DNA of 64,000 nt. It comes from Altica lythri (taxonomy: Eukaryota > Arthropoda > Insecta > Coleoptera > Chrysomelidae). How positions within the stretch are numbered: position 1 is the stretch's first letter; every line of letters begins with the position of its first letter. The position numbers and the translations under genes are program-made. The notes beneath the pieces were generated by a model that worked only from the letters and a program-made list of their open reading frames with translations, was not told the origin of the DNA and searched no databases. The stretch lies in assembly GCA_964028335.1 (NCBI GenBank), contig OZ034808.1, positions 54,156,088 to 54,220,087 of the forward strand, read 5' to 3'. Below, piece by piece: positions 23,400 through 36,800 of this stretch.

Positions 23400-26300
23400 A
23401 AAAGTTGACAGCTTTAAAAAAGTAAACAAAAGTTGACAGCTTTAAAAAAAAGTTAGCAAAAGTTGACAGCTTCAAAAACAGTTAACAAATGTTGACAGCT
23501 TTAAAAAAAGTTAACAAAAGTTGACAGCTTCAAAAAAGTTCACAAATGTTGACAGCTTCCAAAAAAGTTAACAAAAGTTGACAGCTTCAATAAAAGTTAA
23601 CAAAAGTTGATAAATTCAATAAAAGTTAACAAAAGTTGACAGCTTCAAAAAGTTAACAAAAGTTGACAGCTTCAAAAAAAATTAACAAAAGTTGACAGCT
23701 TCAAAAAAGTTAACAAAATTTCAAAAGAAGTTAACAAAAGTTGGCAGCTTTAAAAAAATTAACAAAAGTTGACAGTTTTAAAAAAAGTTAACAAAACTTG
23801 ACAGCTTCCACAAAAGTTGACAGTTTCAAAAAAGAAGACAAAACATAAAAAGAAGTTAACAAAAGTTGACAGCTTCAAAAAAGTTAACAAAAGTTGACAG
23901 CTTCAAAAAAAGTTACCAAAAGTTAACAGCTTCAAAACCAGTTAACAAAAGTTGACAGCCTTAAAAAAAGTTAACAAAAGTTAACAGCTTTAAAAAAAGG
24001 TAAACAAAAGTTGACAGCTTTAAAACAAAGTTAACAAAAGTTGACAGCTTCAAAAACAGTTAACAAATGTTGACAGCTTTAAAAAAAGTTAACAAAAGTT
24101 GACAGCTTCAAAAAAGTTAACAAATGTTGACAGCTTCCAAAAAAGTTAACAAAAGTTAAAAGCTTCAATAAAAGTTAACAAAAGTTGACAGCTCCAAAAA
24201 AAGTTAACAAAAGTTGACAGCTTCAAAAAAGTTAACAAAAGTTGACAGCTTCAAAAAAAGGTAACAAAAGTTAACAGCTTCAAAACCAGTTAACAAAAGT
24301 TGACAGCTTTAAAAAAAGTTAACAAAAATTAACAGCTTCACAAACAGTTAACAAATGTTGACGGCTTTAAAAAAAATTAACAAAAGTTGACAGCTTCAAA
24401 AAAGTTAACAATGTTGACAGCATTAAAAAAAGTTAACAAAAATTGACAGCTTCAATAAAAGTTAACAAAAGTTGATAGCTTCAAAAAAAGTTAACAAAAG
24501 TTGACAGCTTTAAAAAGTTAACAAAAGTTGACAGCTTTAAAAAAAGTTAACAAAAGTTGACAGTTTCAAAAAAGTTAACAAAAGTTGACAGTTTAAAAAG
24601 TTAACAAAAGTTGACAGCTTTAAAAAAGTTAACAAAAGTTGACAGCTTCAAGAAAAGTTAGCAAAAGATGACAGCTTTAAAAAAAGTTGACAGCTTCCAC
24701 AAAAGTTACAAAACTTCAATAAAAACTTAACAGAAGTTGACAGCTTTAGAAAAGTTAACAAAAGTTGACAGCTTCAAGAAAAGTTAGCAAAAGATGACAG
24801 CTTTAAAAAAAGTTGACAGCTTCCACAAAAGTTACAAAACTTCAATAAAAACTTAACAGAAGTTGACAGCTTTAGAAAAGTTAACAAAAGTTGACAGCTT
24901 TAAAAAAAGTTACAAAACTTCAAAAAAAAAGTTAACAAAAGTTGACAGCTCCAATAAAATTTAACAAAAGTTGACAGTTTCAAAAAAGTAGACAAAACTT
25001 CAAAAGAAGTTACCAAAAGTTGACAGCTTCAAAAAAGTTAACAAAAGTTAACAGCTTCAAAAAAAGTTAGCAAAAGTTGACAGCTTCAAAAAAGTTGACA
25101 AAAGTTGACAGCTTTAAAATAGTTAACAAAATTTCAAAAGAAGTTAACAAAAGTTGACAGCTTCAAAAAAATTAACAAAACTTCAAACGAATTTAACAAA
25201 AGTTGATAGCTTCAAAAAAATTAACAAAACTTCAAAAGAAGTTAAAAAAAGTTGACAGCTTTAAAAAAATTAACAAAACTTCAAAAGAAGATAACAAAAG
25301 TTGATAGCTTCAATAAAAGTTAACAAAAGTTGACAGCTTCAATAAAAGTTAACAAAAGTTGACAGTTTCAAAAAAGTAGACAAAACTTTAAAAGAAGTTA
25401 GCAAAAGTTGACAGATTCAAAAAAGTTAACAAAAATTCAAAAGAAGTTAACAAAAGTTAACAAAAGTTGACAGCTTTAAAAAAGTTAACAAAATTTGACA
25501 GCTTTAAAAAAGTTAACAAAAGTTGACAGTTTTAAAAAAAGTTAACAAAACTTGACAGCTTTCACAAAAGTTGACAGTTTCAAAAAAGTAGACAAAACTT
25601 CAAAAGAAGTTAACAAAAGTTGACAGCATCAAAAAAGTTAACAAAACTTCAAAAGAAGTTAACAAAAGTTAACAAAAGTTGTCAGCTTTAAAAAAGTTAA
25701 CAAAAGTTGACAGCTTTAAAAAAGTTAACAAAAGTTGACAGCTTTAAAAAAAGTTAACAAAAGTTGACAGCTTTAATAAAAGTTAACAAAAGTTGACAGC
25801 TTCAAAAAAAGTTAACAAAAGTTGACAGCTTCAAAAAAAGTTAACAAAAGTTAACAGCTTCAAAACCAGTTAACAAAAGTTGACAGCTTCAAAAAAAGTT
25901 AACAAAAGTTGACAGCTTCAATAAAAGTTAACAAAAGTTGACAGTTTCAAAAAAGTAGACAAAACTTCAAAAGAAGTTAACAAAAGTTGACAGCTTCAAA
26001 AAAGTTAACAAAACTTCAAAAGAAGTTAACAAAAGTTGTCAGCTTTAAAAAAGTTAACAAAAGTTGACAGCTTTAAAAAAGTTAACAAAAGTTGACAGCT
26101 TTAAAAAAAGTTAACAAAAGTTGACAGCTTTAATAAAAGTTAACAAAAGTTGACAGCTTCAAAAAAGTTAACAAAAGTTGACAGCTTCAAAAAAAGTTAA
26201 CAAAAGTTGACAGCTTCAAAAAAGTTAACAAAAGTTGACAGCTTCAAAAAAAGTTAACAAAAGTTGACAGCTTCAATAAAAGTTAACAAAAGTTGACAGT

Positions 26301-27184
26301 TTCAAAAAAGTAGACAAAACTTCAAAAGAAGTTAACAAAAGTTAACAAAAATTGACAGCTTTAAAAAAGTAAACAAAAGTTGACAGCTTTAAAAAAAAGT
26401 TAGCAAAAGTTGACAGCTTCAAAAACACTTAACAGAAGTTAACAGCTTTAGAAAAGTTAACAAAAGTTGACAGCTTTAAAAAAAGTTACATAACTTCAAA
26501 AAAAAAGTTAACAAAAGTTGACAGCTCCAATAAAATTTAACAAAAGTTGACAGTTTCAAACAAGTAGACAAAACTTCAAAAGAAGTTACCAAAAGTTGAC
26601 AGCTTCAAAAAAGTTAACAAAAGTTAACAGCTTCAAAAAAAGTTAGCAAAAGTTGACAGCTTCAAAAAAGTTGACAAAAGTTGACAGCTTTAAAATAGTT
26701 AACAAAATTTCAAAAGAAGTTAACAAAAGTTGACAGCTTCAAAAAAATTAACAAAACTTCAAACGAATTTAACAAAAGTTGATAGCTTCAAAAAAATTAA
26801 CAAAACTTCAAAAGAAGTTAAAAAAAGTTGACAGCTTTAAAAAAATTAACAAAACTTCAAAAGAAGATAACAAAAGTTAATAGCTTCAATAAAAGTTAAC
26901 AAAAGTTGACAGCTTCAATAAAAGTTAACAAAAGTTGACAGTTTCAAAAAAGTAGACAAAACTTTAAAAGAAGTTAGCAAAAGTTGACAGATTCAAAAAA
27001 GTTAACAAAAATTCAAAAGAAGTTAACAAAAGTTAACAAAAGTTGACAGCTTTAAAAAAGTTAACAAAATTTGACAGCTTTAAAAAAGTTAACAAAACTT
27101 CAAAAAAGTTAACAAAAGTTAACAAAAGTTGACAGCTTTAAAAAAGTTAACAAAAGTTGACAGCTTCAAAAAAAGTTAACAAAA
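23400..27184 (+). repeat. Block B, copy 2 (about 3.79 kb)
   Basis: GTTGACAGCC at 23,951, CTTAACAGAAG at 26,428, and the block A start at 27,185 (3,234 after GTTGACAGCC, about 46 bp more than the other copies). Part of the excess is an extra repeat near 24,770-24,890, where a GAAAAGTTAGC-to-TTTAG run is duplicated and an intervening part is missing. Confidence 0.8.
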
Positions 27185-27590
27185 GTTCACAGCTTCAATA
27201 AAAGTTAACAAAAGTTGACAGCTTCAAAAAAAGTTAACAAAAGTTGACAGCTTCAAAAAGTTAACAAAAGTTTACAGCTTCAAAAAAAGTTAACAAATGT
27301 TGACAGCTTTAAAAAGTTAACAAATGTTGACAGCTTCAAAAAAAGTTAACAAAAGTTGACAGCTTCAATAAAAGTTAACAAAAGCTGACAGCATCAAAAA
27401 AAGTTAACAAAAGTTGACAGCTTCAAAGAGTTAACAAAAGTTTACAGCTTCAAAAAAAGTTAACAAATGTTGACAGCTTCAAAAAAAGTTAACAAAAGTT
27501 GACAGATTCAAAAAAGTTAACAAATGTTGACAGCTTCAAAAAAGTTAACAAAAGTTGACAGCTTTAATAAACGTTAACAAAAGTTGACAG
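27185..27590 (+). repeat. Block A, single 228-bp repeat
   Basis: GTTCACAGC at 27,185, one GCTGACAGCATC near 27,384, then GTTTACAGC, AAATG, AGATTC and AAACG monomers. It then jumps to block B-like sequence after CAATAAAAG near 27,600 instead of starting a second repeat. Confidence 0.78.
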
Positions 27591-27599
27591 CTTCAATAA

Positions 27600-28384
27600 A
27601 AGTTAACAAAAGTTGACAGTTTCAAAAAAGTAGACAAAACTTTAAAAGAAGTTAACAAAAGTTAACAAAAATTGACAGCTTTAAAAAAGTTAACAAAAGT
27701 TGACAGCTTTAAAAAAGTAAACAAAAGTTGACAGCTTTAAAAAAAAGTTAGCAAAAGTTGACAGCTTCAAAAACAGTTAACAAATGTTGACAGCTTTAAA
27801 AAAAGTTAACAAAAGTTGACAGCTTCAAAAAAGTTAACAAATGTTGACAGCTTCCAAAAAAGTTAACAAAAGTTGACAGCTTCAATAAAAGTTAACAAAA
27901 GTTGATAGATTCAATAAAAGTTAACAAAAGTTGACAGCTTCAAAAAGTTAACAAAAGTTGACAGCTTCAAAAAAAATTAACAAAAGTTGACAGCTTCAAA
28001 AAAGTTAACAAAATTTCAAAAGAAGTTAACAAAAGTTGGCAGCTTTAAAAAAATTAACAAAAGTTGACAGTTTTAAAAAAAGTTAACAAAACTTGACAGC
28101 TTCCACAAAAGTTGACAGTTTCAAAAAAGAAGACAAAACATAAAAAGAAGTTAACAAAAGTTGACAGCTTCAAAAAAGTTAACAAAAGTTGACAGCTTCA
28201 AAAAAAGTTACCAAAAGTTAACAGCTTCAAAACCAGTTAACAAAAGTTGACAGCCTTAAAAAAAGTTAACAAAAGTTAACAGCTTTAAAAAAAGGTAAAC
28301 AAAAGTTGACAGCTTTAAAACAAAGTAAACAAAAGTTGACAGCTTCAAAAACAGTTAACAAATGTTGACAGCTTTAAAAAAAGT
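27600..28384 (+). repeat. Partial block B
   Basis: The left part of block B, including GTTGACAGCC at 28,246, 4,295 bp after its counterpart at 23,951. It runs into the first 2,323-bp member, so the rest of block B is replaced. Confidence 0.72.
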
Positions 28385-30707
28385 TAACAAAAGTTGACAG
28401 CTTCAAAAAAGTTAACAAATGTTGACAGCTTCCAAAAAAGTTAACAAAAGTTAAAAGCTTCAATAAAAGTTAACAAAAGTTGACAGCTCCAAAAAAAGTT
28501 AACAAAAGTTGACAGCTTCAAAAAAGTTAACAAAAGTTGACAGCTTTAAAAAAAGGTAACAAAAGTTAACAGCTTCAAAACCAGTTAACAAAAGTTGACA
28601 GCTTTAAAAAAAGTTAACAAAAGTTAACAGCTTCACAAACAGTTAACAAATGTTGACAGCTTTAAAAAAAGTTAACAAAAGTTGACAGCTTCAAAAAAGT
28701 TAACAAATGTTGACAGCATTAAAAAAAGTTAACAAAAGTTGACAGCTTCAATAAAAGTTAACAAAAGTTGATAGCTTCAAAAAAAGTTAACAAAAGTTGA
28801 CAGCTTTAAAAAGTTAAAAAAAGTTGACAGCTTCAAAAAAAGTTAACAAAAGTTGACAGTTTCAAAAAAGTTAACAAAATTTCAAAAGAAGTTAACAAAA
28901 GTTGGCAGCTTTAAAAAAGTTAACAAAAGTTGACAGTTTTAAATAAAGTTAACAAAAGTTGACAGTTTAAAAAGTTAACAAAAGTTGACAGCTTTAAAAA
29001 AGTTAACAAAAGTTGACAGCTTCAAAAAAAGTTAGCAAAAGATGACAGCTTTAAAAAAAGTTGACAGCTTCCACAAAAGTTACAAAACTTCAATAAAAAC
29101 TTAACAGAAGTTGACAGATTTAGAAAAGTTAACAAAAGTTGACAGCTTTAAAAAAAGTTACAAAACTTCAAAAAAAAAGTTAACAAAAGTTGACAGCTCC
29201 AATAAAATTTAACAAAAGTTGACAGTTTCAAAAAAGTAGACAAAACTTTAAAAGAAGTTACCAAAAGTTGACAGCTTCAAAAAAGTTAACAAAAGTTGAC
29301 AGCTTCAAAAAAAGTTAGCAAAAGTTGACAGCTTCAAAAAAGTTGACAAAAGTTGACAGCTTTAAAATAGTTAACAAAACTTCAAAAGAAGTTAACAAAA
29401 GTTGACAGCTTTAAAAAAATTAACAAAACTTCAAACGAAGATAACAAAAGTTGATAGCTTCAATAAAAGTTAACAAAAGTTGACAGCTTCAATAAAAGTT
29501 AACAAAAGTTGACAGTTTCAAAAAAGTAGACAAAATTTTAAAAGAAGTTAGCAAAAGTTGACAGATTCAAAAAAGTTAACAAAAATTCAAAAGAAGTTAA
29601 CAAAAGTTAACAAAAGTTGACAGCTTTAAAAAAGTTAACAAAATTTGACAGCTTTAAAAAAGTTAACAAAACTTTAAAAGAAGTTAACAAAAGTTGACAG
29701 CTTTAAAAAAGTTAACAAAAGTTGACAGCTTCAAAAATAGTTAACAAAAGTTCACAGCTTCAATTAAAGTTAACAAAAGTTGACAGCTTCAAAAAAAGTT
29801 AACAAAAGTTGACAGCTTCAAAAAGTTAACAAAAGTTTACAGCTTCAAAAAAAGTTAACAAATGTTGACAGCTTTAAAAAGTTAACAAATGTTGACAGCT
29901 TCAAAAAAAGTTAACAAAAGCTGACAGCTTCAATAAAAGTTAACAAAAGCTGACAGCATCAAAAAAAGTTAACAAAAGTTGACAGCTTCAAAAAGTTAAC
30001 AAAAGTTTACAGCTTCAAAAAAAGTTAACAAATGTTGACAGCTTCAAAAAAAGTTAACAAAAGTTGACAGATTCAAAAAAGTTAACAAATGTTGACAGCT
30101 TCAAAAAAGTTAACAAAAGTTGACAGCTTTAATAAACGTTAACAAAAGTTGACAGCTTCAATAAAAGTTAACAAAAGCTGACAGCATCAAAAAAAGTTAA
30201 CAAAAGTTGACAGCTTCAAAAAGTTAACAAAAGTTTACAGCTTCAAAAAAAGTTAACAAATGTTGACAGCTTCAAAAAAAGTTAACAAAAGTTGACAGAT
30301 TCAAAAAAGTTAACAAATGTTGACAGCTTCAAAAAAGTTAACAAAAGTTGACAGCTTTAATAAACGTTAACAAAAGGTGAAAGCTTTAAAAAAAGTTAAC
30401 AAAAATTGACAGCTTCAAAAAGTTAACAAAAGTTGACAGCTTCAAAAAAAGTTATCAAAAGTTGACAGCTTCAAAAAAGTTAACAAAAAAAAGTTAACAA
30501 AAGTTAACAGCTTCAAAAACAGTTAACAAAAGTTGCCAGCTTCAAAAAAAGTTAACAAAAGTTGACAGCTTCAATAAAAAATAACAAAAGTTGACAGTTT
30601 CAAAAAGGTAGACAAAACTTCAAAAGAAGTTAACAAAAGTTGACAGCTTCAAAAAAGTTAACAAAATTTCAAAAGAAGTTAAGAAAAGTTGACAGCTTTA
30701 AAAAAGT
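28385..30707 (+). repeat. 2,323-bp tandem duplication, member 1
   Basis: Anchors spaced exactly 2,323 bp: CTTCACAAAC at 28,631 and 30,954; CAATTAAAG at 29,761 and 32,084; AAAGGTAGAC at 30,604 and 32,927. Private marks such as CAAAATTTTA and CAATTAAAG are shared by the pair and not seen elsewhere. No difference was found in the lines compared. It contains a two-repeat block A (29,750-30,400; GCTGACAGCATC at 29,949 and 30,177). Confidence 0.87.
29750..30400 (+). repeat. Block A inside 2,323-bp member 1
   Basis: GTTCACAGC at 29,750 and the 228-bp pair of GCTGACAGCATC at 29,949 and 30,177. An extra GCTGACAGCTTC monomer near 29,928 is private to this pair. Confidence 0.8.
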
Positions 30708-33030
30708 TAACAAAAGTTGACAGCTTCAAAAAAGTTAACAAATGTTGACAGCTTCCAAAAAAGTTAACAAAAGTTAAAAGCTTCAATAAAAGTTAACAAA
30801 AGTTGACAGCTCCAAAAAAAGTTAACAAAAGTTGACAGCTTCAAAAAAGTTAACAAAAGTTGACAGCTTTAAAAAAAGGTAACAAAAGTTAACAGCTTCA
30901 AAACCAGTTAACAAAAGTTGACAGCTTTAAAAAAAGTTAACAAAAGTTAACAGCTTCACAAACAGTTAACAAATGTTGACAGCTTTAAAAAAAGTTAACA
31001 AAAGTTGACAGCTTCAAAAAAGTTAACAAATGTTGACAGCATTAAAAAAAGTTAACAAAAGTTGACAGCTTCAATAAAAGTTAACAAAAGTTGATAGCTT
31101 CAAAAAAAGTTAACAAAAGTTGACAGCTTTAAAAAGTTAAAAAAAGTTGACAGCTTCAAAAAAAGTTAACAAAAGTTGACAGTTTCAAAAAAGTTAACAA
31201 AATTTCAAAAGAAGTTAACAAAAGTTGGCAGCTTTAAAAAAGTTAACAAAAGTTGACAGTTTTAAATAAAGTTAACAAAAGTTGACAGTTTAAAAAGTTA
31301 ACAAAAGTTGACAGCTTTAAAAAAGTTAACAAAAGTTGACAGCTTCAAAAAAAGTTAGCAAAAGATGACAGCTTTAAAAAAAGTTGACAGCTTCCACAAA
31401 AGTTACAAAACTTCAATAAAAACTTAACAGAAGTTGACAGATTTAGAAAAGTTAACAAAAGTTGACAGCTTTAAAAAAAGTTACAAAACTTCAAAAAAAA
31501 AGTTAACAAAAGTTGACAGCTCCAATAAAATTTAACAAAAGTTGACAGTTTCAAAAAAGTAGACAAAACTTTAAAAGAAGTTACCAAAAGTTGACAGCTT
31601 CAAAAAAGTTAACAAAAGTTGACAGCTTCAAAAAAAGTTAGCAAAAGTTGACAGCTTCAAAAAAGTTGACAAAAGTTGACAGCTTTAAAATAGTTAACAA
31701 AACTTCAAAAGAAGTTAACAAAAGTTGACAGCTTTAAAAAAATTAACAAAACTTCAAACGAAGATAACAAAAGTTGATAGCTTCAATAAAAGTTAACAAA
31801 AGTTGACAGCTTCAATAAAAGTTAACAAAAGTTGACAGTTTCAAAAAAGTAGACAAAATTTTAAAAGAAGTTAGCAAAAGTTGACAGATTCAAAAAAGTT
31901 AACAAAAATTCAAAAGAAGTTAACAAAAGTTAACAAAAGTTGACAGCTTTAAAAAAGTTAACAAAATTTGACAGCTTTAAAAAAGTTAACAAAACTTTAA
32001 AAGAAGTTAACAAAAGTTGACAGCTTTAAAAAAGTTAACAAAAGTTGACAGCTTCAAAAATAGTTAACAAAAGTTCACAGCTTCAATTAAAGTTAACAAA
32101 AGTTGACAGCTTCAAAAAAAGTTAACAAAAGTTGACAGCTTCAAAAAGTTAACAAAAGTTTACAGCTTCAAAAAAAGTTAACAAATGTTGACAGCTTTAA
32201 AAAGTTAACAAATGTTGACAGCTTCAAAAAAAGTTAACAAAAGCTGACAGCTTCAATAAAAGTTAACAAAAGCTGACAGCATCAAAAAAAGTTAACAAAA
32301 GTTGACAGCTTCAAAAAGTTAACAAAAGTTTACAGCTTCAAAAAAAGTTAACAAATGTTGACAGCTTCAAAAAAAGTTAACAAAAGTTGACAGATTCAAA
32401 AAAGTTAACAAATGTTGACAGCTTCAAAAAAGTTAACAAAAGTTGACAGCTTTAATAAACGTTAACAAAAGTTGACAGCTTCAATAAAAGTTAACAAAAG
32501 CTGACAGCATCAAAAAAAGTTAACAAAAGTTGACAGCTTCAAAAAGTTAACAAAAGTTTACAGCTTCAAAAAAAGTTAACAAATGTTGACAGCTTCAAAA
32601 AAAGTTAACAAAAGTTGACAGATTCAAAAAAGTTAACAAATGTTGACAGCTTCAAAAAAGTTAACAAAAGTTGACAGCTTTAATAAACGTTAACAAAAGG
32701 TGAAAGCTTTAAAAAAAGTTAACAAAAATTGACAGCTTCAAAAAGTTAACAAAAGTTGACAGCTTCAAAAAAAGTTATCAAAAGTTGACAGCTTCAAAAA
32801 AGTTAACAAAAAAAAGTTAACAAAAGTTAACAGCTTCAAAAACAGTTAACAAAAGTTGCCAGCTTCAAAAAAAGTTAACAAAAGTTGACAGCTTCAATAA
32901 AAAATAACAAAAGTTGACAGTTTCAAAAAGGTAGACAAAACTTCAAAAGAAGTTAACAAAAGTTGACAGCTTCAAAAAAGTTAACAAAATTTCAAAAGAA
33001 GTTAAGAAAAGTTGACAGCTTTAAAAAAGT
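30708..33030 (+). repeat. 2,323-bp tandem duplication, member 2
   Basis: An apparently identical copy of the preceding 2,323 bp, including block A at 32,073-32,720. Homology with member 1 ends at about 33,049, where this copy continues with CTTT while member 1 has CTTC at 30,727. The junction falls inside a common monomer, as expected from unequal exchange. Confidence 0.87.
32073..32720 (+). repeat. Block A inside 2,323-bp member 2
   Basis: A copy of the block at 29,750, shifted by exactly 2,323, with the same private GCTGACAGCTTC and CAATTAAAG marks. Confidence 0.8.
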
Positions 33031-33899
33031 TAACAAAAGTTGACAGCTTTAAAAAAGTTAACAAAAGTTGCAAGTTTTAAAAAAAGTTAACAAAACTTGA
33101 CAGCTTTCACAAAAGTTGACAGTTTCAAAAAAGTAGACAAAACTTCAAAAGAAGTTAACAAAAGTTGACAGCATCAAAAAAGTTAACAAAACTTCAAAAG
33201 AAGTTAACAAAAGTTAACAAAAGTTGTCAGCTTTAAAAAAGTTAACAAAAGTTGACAGCTTTAAAAAAGTTAACAAAAGTTGACAGCTTTAAAAAAAGTT
33301 AACAAAAGTTCACAGCTTTAATAAAAGTTAACAAAAGTTGACAGCTTCAAAAAAAGTTAACAAAAGTTGACAGCTTCAAAAAAAGTTAACAAAAGTTAAC
33401 AGCTTCAAAACCAGTTAATAAAAGTTGACAGCTTCAAAAAAAGTTAACAAAAGTTGACAGCTTCAATAAAAGTTAACAAAAGTTGACAGTTTCAAAAAAG
33501 TAGACAAAACTTCAAAAGAAGTTAACAAAAGTTGACAGCTTCAAAAAAGTTAACAAAACTTCAAAAGAAGTTAACAAAAGTTGTCAGCTTTAAAAAAGTT
33601 AACAAAAGTTGACAGCTTTAAAAAAGTTAACAAAAGTTGACAGCTTTAAAACAAGTTAACAAAAGTTGACAGCTTTAATAAAAGTTAACAAAAGTTGACA
33701 GCTTCAAAAAAGTTAACAAAAGTTGACAGCTTCAAAAAAAGTTAACAAAAGTTGACAGCTTCAAAAAAGTTAACAAAAGTTGTCAGCTTCAAAAAAAGTT
33801 AACAAAAGTTGACAGCTTCAATAAAAGTTATCAAAAGTTGACAGTTTCAAAAAAGTACACAAAACTTCAAAAGAAGTTAACAAAAGTTAACAAAAATTG

Positions 33900-36800
33900 A
33901 CAGCTTTAAAAAAGTTAACAAAAGTTGACAGCTTTAAAAAAGTAAACAAAAGTTGACAGCTTTAAAAAAAAGTTAGCAAAAGTTGACAGCTTCAAAAACA
34001 GTTAACAAATGTTGACAGCTTTAAAAAAAGTTAACAAAAGTTGACAGCTTCAAAAAAGTTAACAAATGTTGACAGCTTCCAAAAAAGTTAACAAAAGTTG
34101 ACAGCTTCAATAAAAGTTAACAAAAGTTGATAGATTCAATAAAAGTTAACAAAAGTTGACAGCTTTAAAAAGTTAACAAAAGTTGACAGCTTCAAAAAAA
34201 ATTAACAAAAGTTGACAGCTTCAAAAAAGTTAACAAAATTTCAAAAGAAGTTAACAAAAGTTGGCAGCTTTAAAAAAAATAACAAAAGTTGACAGTTTTA
34301 AAAAAAGTTAACAAAACTTGACAGCTTCCACAAAAGTTGACAGTTTCAAAAAAGAAGACAAAACATAAAAAGAAGTTAACAAAAGTTGACAGCTTCAAAA
34401 AAGTTAACAAAAGTTGACAGCTTCAAAAAAAGTTACCAAAAGTTAACAGCTTCAAAACCAGTTAACAAAAGTTGACAGCCTTAAAAAAAGTTAACAAAAG
34501 TTAACAGCTTTAAAAAAAGGTAAACAAAAGTTGACAGCTTTAAAACAAAGTTAACAAAAGTTGACAGCTTCAAAAACAGTTAACAAATGTTGACAGCTTT
34601 AAAAAAAGTTAACAAAAGTTGACAGCTTCAAAAAAGTTAACAAATGTTGACAGCTTCCAAAAAAGTTAACAAAAGTTAAAAGCTTCAATAAAAGTTAACA
34701 AAAGTTGACAGCTCCAAAAAAAGTTAACAAAAGTTGACAGCTTCAAAAAAGTTAACAAAAGTTGACAGCTTCAAAAAAAGGTAACAAAAGTTAACAGCTT
34801 CAAAACCAGTTAACAAAAGTTGACAGCTTTAAAAAAAGTTAACAAAAGTTAACAGCTTCACAAACAGTTAACAAATGTTGACAGCTTTAAAAAAAGTTAA
34901 CAAAAGTTGACAGCTTCAAAAAAGTTAACAAATGTTGACAGCATTAAAAAAAGTTAACAAAAATTGACAGCTTCAATAAAAGTTAACAAAAGTTGATAGC
35001 TTCAAAAAAAGTTAACAAAAGTTGACAGCTTTAAAAAGTTAACAAAAGTTGACAGCTTCAAAAAAAGTTAACAAAATTTGACAGTTTCAAAAAAGTTAAC
35101 AAAATTTCAAAAGAAGTTAACAAAAGTTGGCAGCTTTAAAAAAGTTAACAAAAGTTGACAGTTTTAAAAAAAGTTAACAAAAGTTGACAGTTTAAAAAGT
35201 TAACAAAAGTTGACAGCTTTAAAAAAGTTAACAAAAGTTGACAGCTTCAAGAAAAGTTAGCAAAAGATGACAGCTTTAAAAAAAGTTGACAGCTTCCACA
35301 AAAGTTACAAAACTTCAATAAAAACTTAACAGAAGTTGACAGCTTTAGAAAAGTTAACAAAAGTTGACAGCTTTAAAAAAAGTTACAAAACTTCAAAAAA
35401 AAAGTTAACAAAAGTTGACAGCTCCAATAAAATTTAACAAAAGTTGACAGTTTCAAAAAAGTAGACAAAACTTCAAAAGAAGTTACCAAAAGTTGACAGC
35501 TTTAAAAAAGTTAACAAAAGTTAACAGCTTCAAAAAAAGTTAGCAAAAGTTGACAGCTTCAAAAAAGTTGACAAAAGTTGACAGCTTTAAAATAGTTAAC
35601 AAAATTTCAAAAGAAGTTAACAAAAGTTGACAGCTTCAAAAAAATTAACAAAACTTCAAACGAATTTAACAAAAGTTGATAGCTTCAAAAAAATTAATAA
35701 AACTTCAAAAGAAGTTAAAAAAAGTTGACAGCTTTAAAAAAATTAAAAAAACTTCAAAAGAAGATAACAAAAGTTGATAGCTTCAATAAAAGTTAACAAA
35801 AGTTGACAGCTTCAATAAAAGTTAACAAAAGTTGACAGTTTCAAAAAAGTAGACAAAACTTTAAAAGAAGTTAGCAAAAGTTGACAGATTCAAAAAAGTT
35901 AACAAAAATTCAAAAGAAGTTAACAAAAGTTAACAAAAGTTGACAGCTTTAAAAAAGTTAACAAAATTTGACAGCTTTAAAAAAGTTAACAAAAGTTGAC
36001 AGTTTTAAAAAAAGTTAACAAAACTTGACAGCTTTCACAAAAGTTGACAGTTTCAAAAAAGTAGACAAAACTTCAAAAGAAGTTAACAAAAGTTGACAGC
36101 ATCAAAAAAGTTAACAAAACTTCAAAAGAAGTTAACAAAAGTTAACAAAAGTTGTCAGCTTTAAAAAAGTTAACAAAAGTTGACAGCTTTAAAAAAGTTA
36201 ACAAAAGTTGACAGCTTTAAAAAAAGTTAACAAAAGTTGACAGCTTTAATAAAAGTTAACAAAAGTTGACAGCTTCAAAAAAAGTTAACAAAAGTTGACA
36301 GCTTTAAAAAAAGTTAACAAAAGTTAACAGCTTTAAAACCAGTTAACAAAAGTTGACAGCTTCAAAAAAAGTTAACAAAAGTTGACAGCTTCAATAAAAG
36401 TTAACAAAAGTTGACAGTTTCAAAAAAGTAGACAAAACTTCAAAAGAAGTTAACAAAAGTTGACAGCTTCAAAAAAGTTAACAAAACTTCAAAAGAAGTT
36501 AACAAAAGTTGTCAGCTTTAAAAAAGTTAACAAAAGTTGACAGCTTTAAAAAAGTTAACAAAAGTTGACAGCTTTAAAAAAAGTTAACAAAAGTTGACAG
36601 CTTTAATAAAAGTTAACAAAAGTTGACAGCTTCAAAAAAGTTAACAAAAGTTGACAGCTTCAAAAAAAGTTAACAAAAGTTGACAGCTTCAAAAAAGTTA
36701 ACAAAAGTTGACAGCTTCAAAAAAAGTTAACAAAAGTTGACAGCTTCAATAAAAGTTAACAAAAGTTGACAGTTTCAAAAAAGTAGACAAAACTTCAAAA

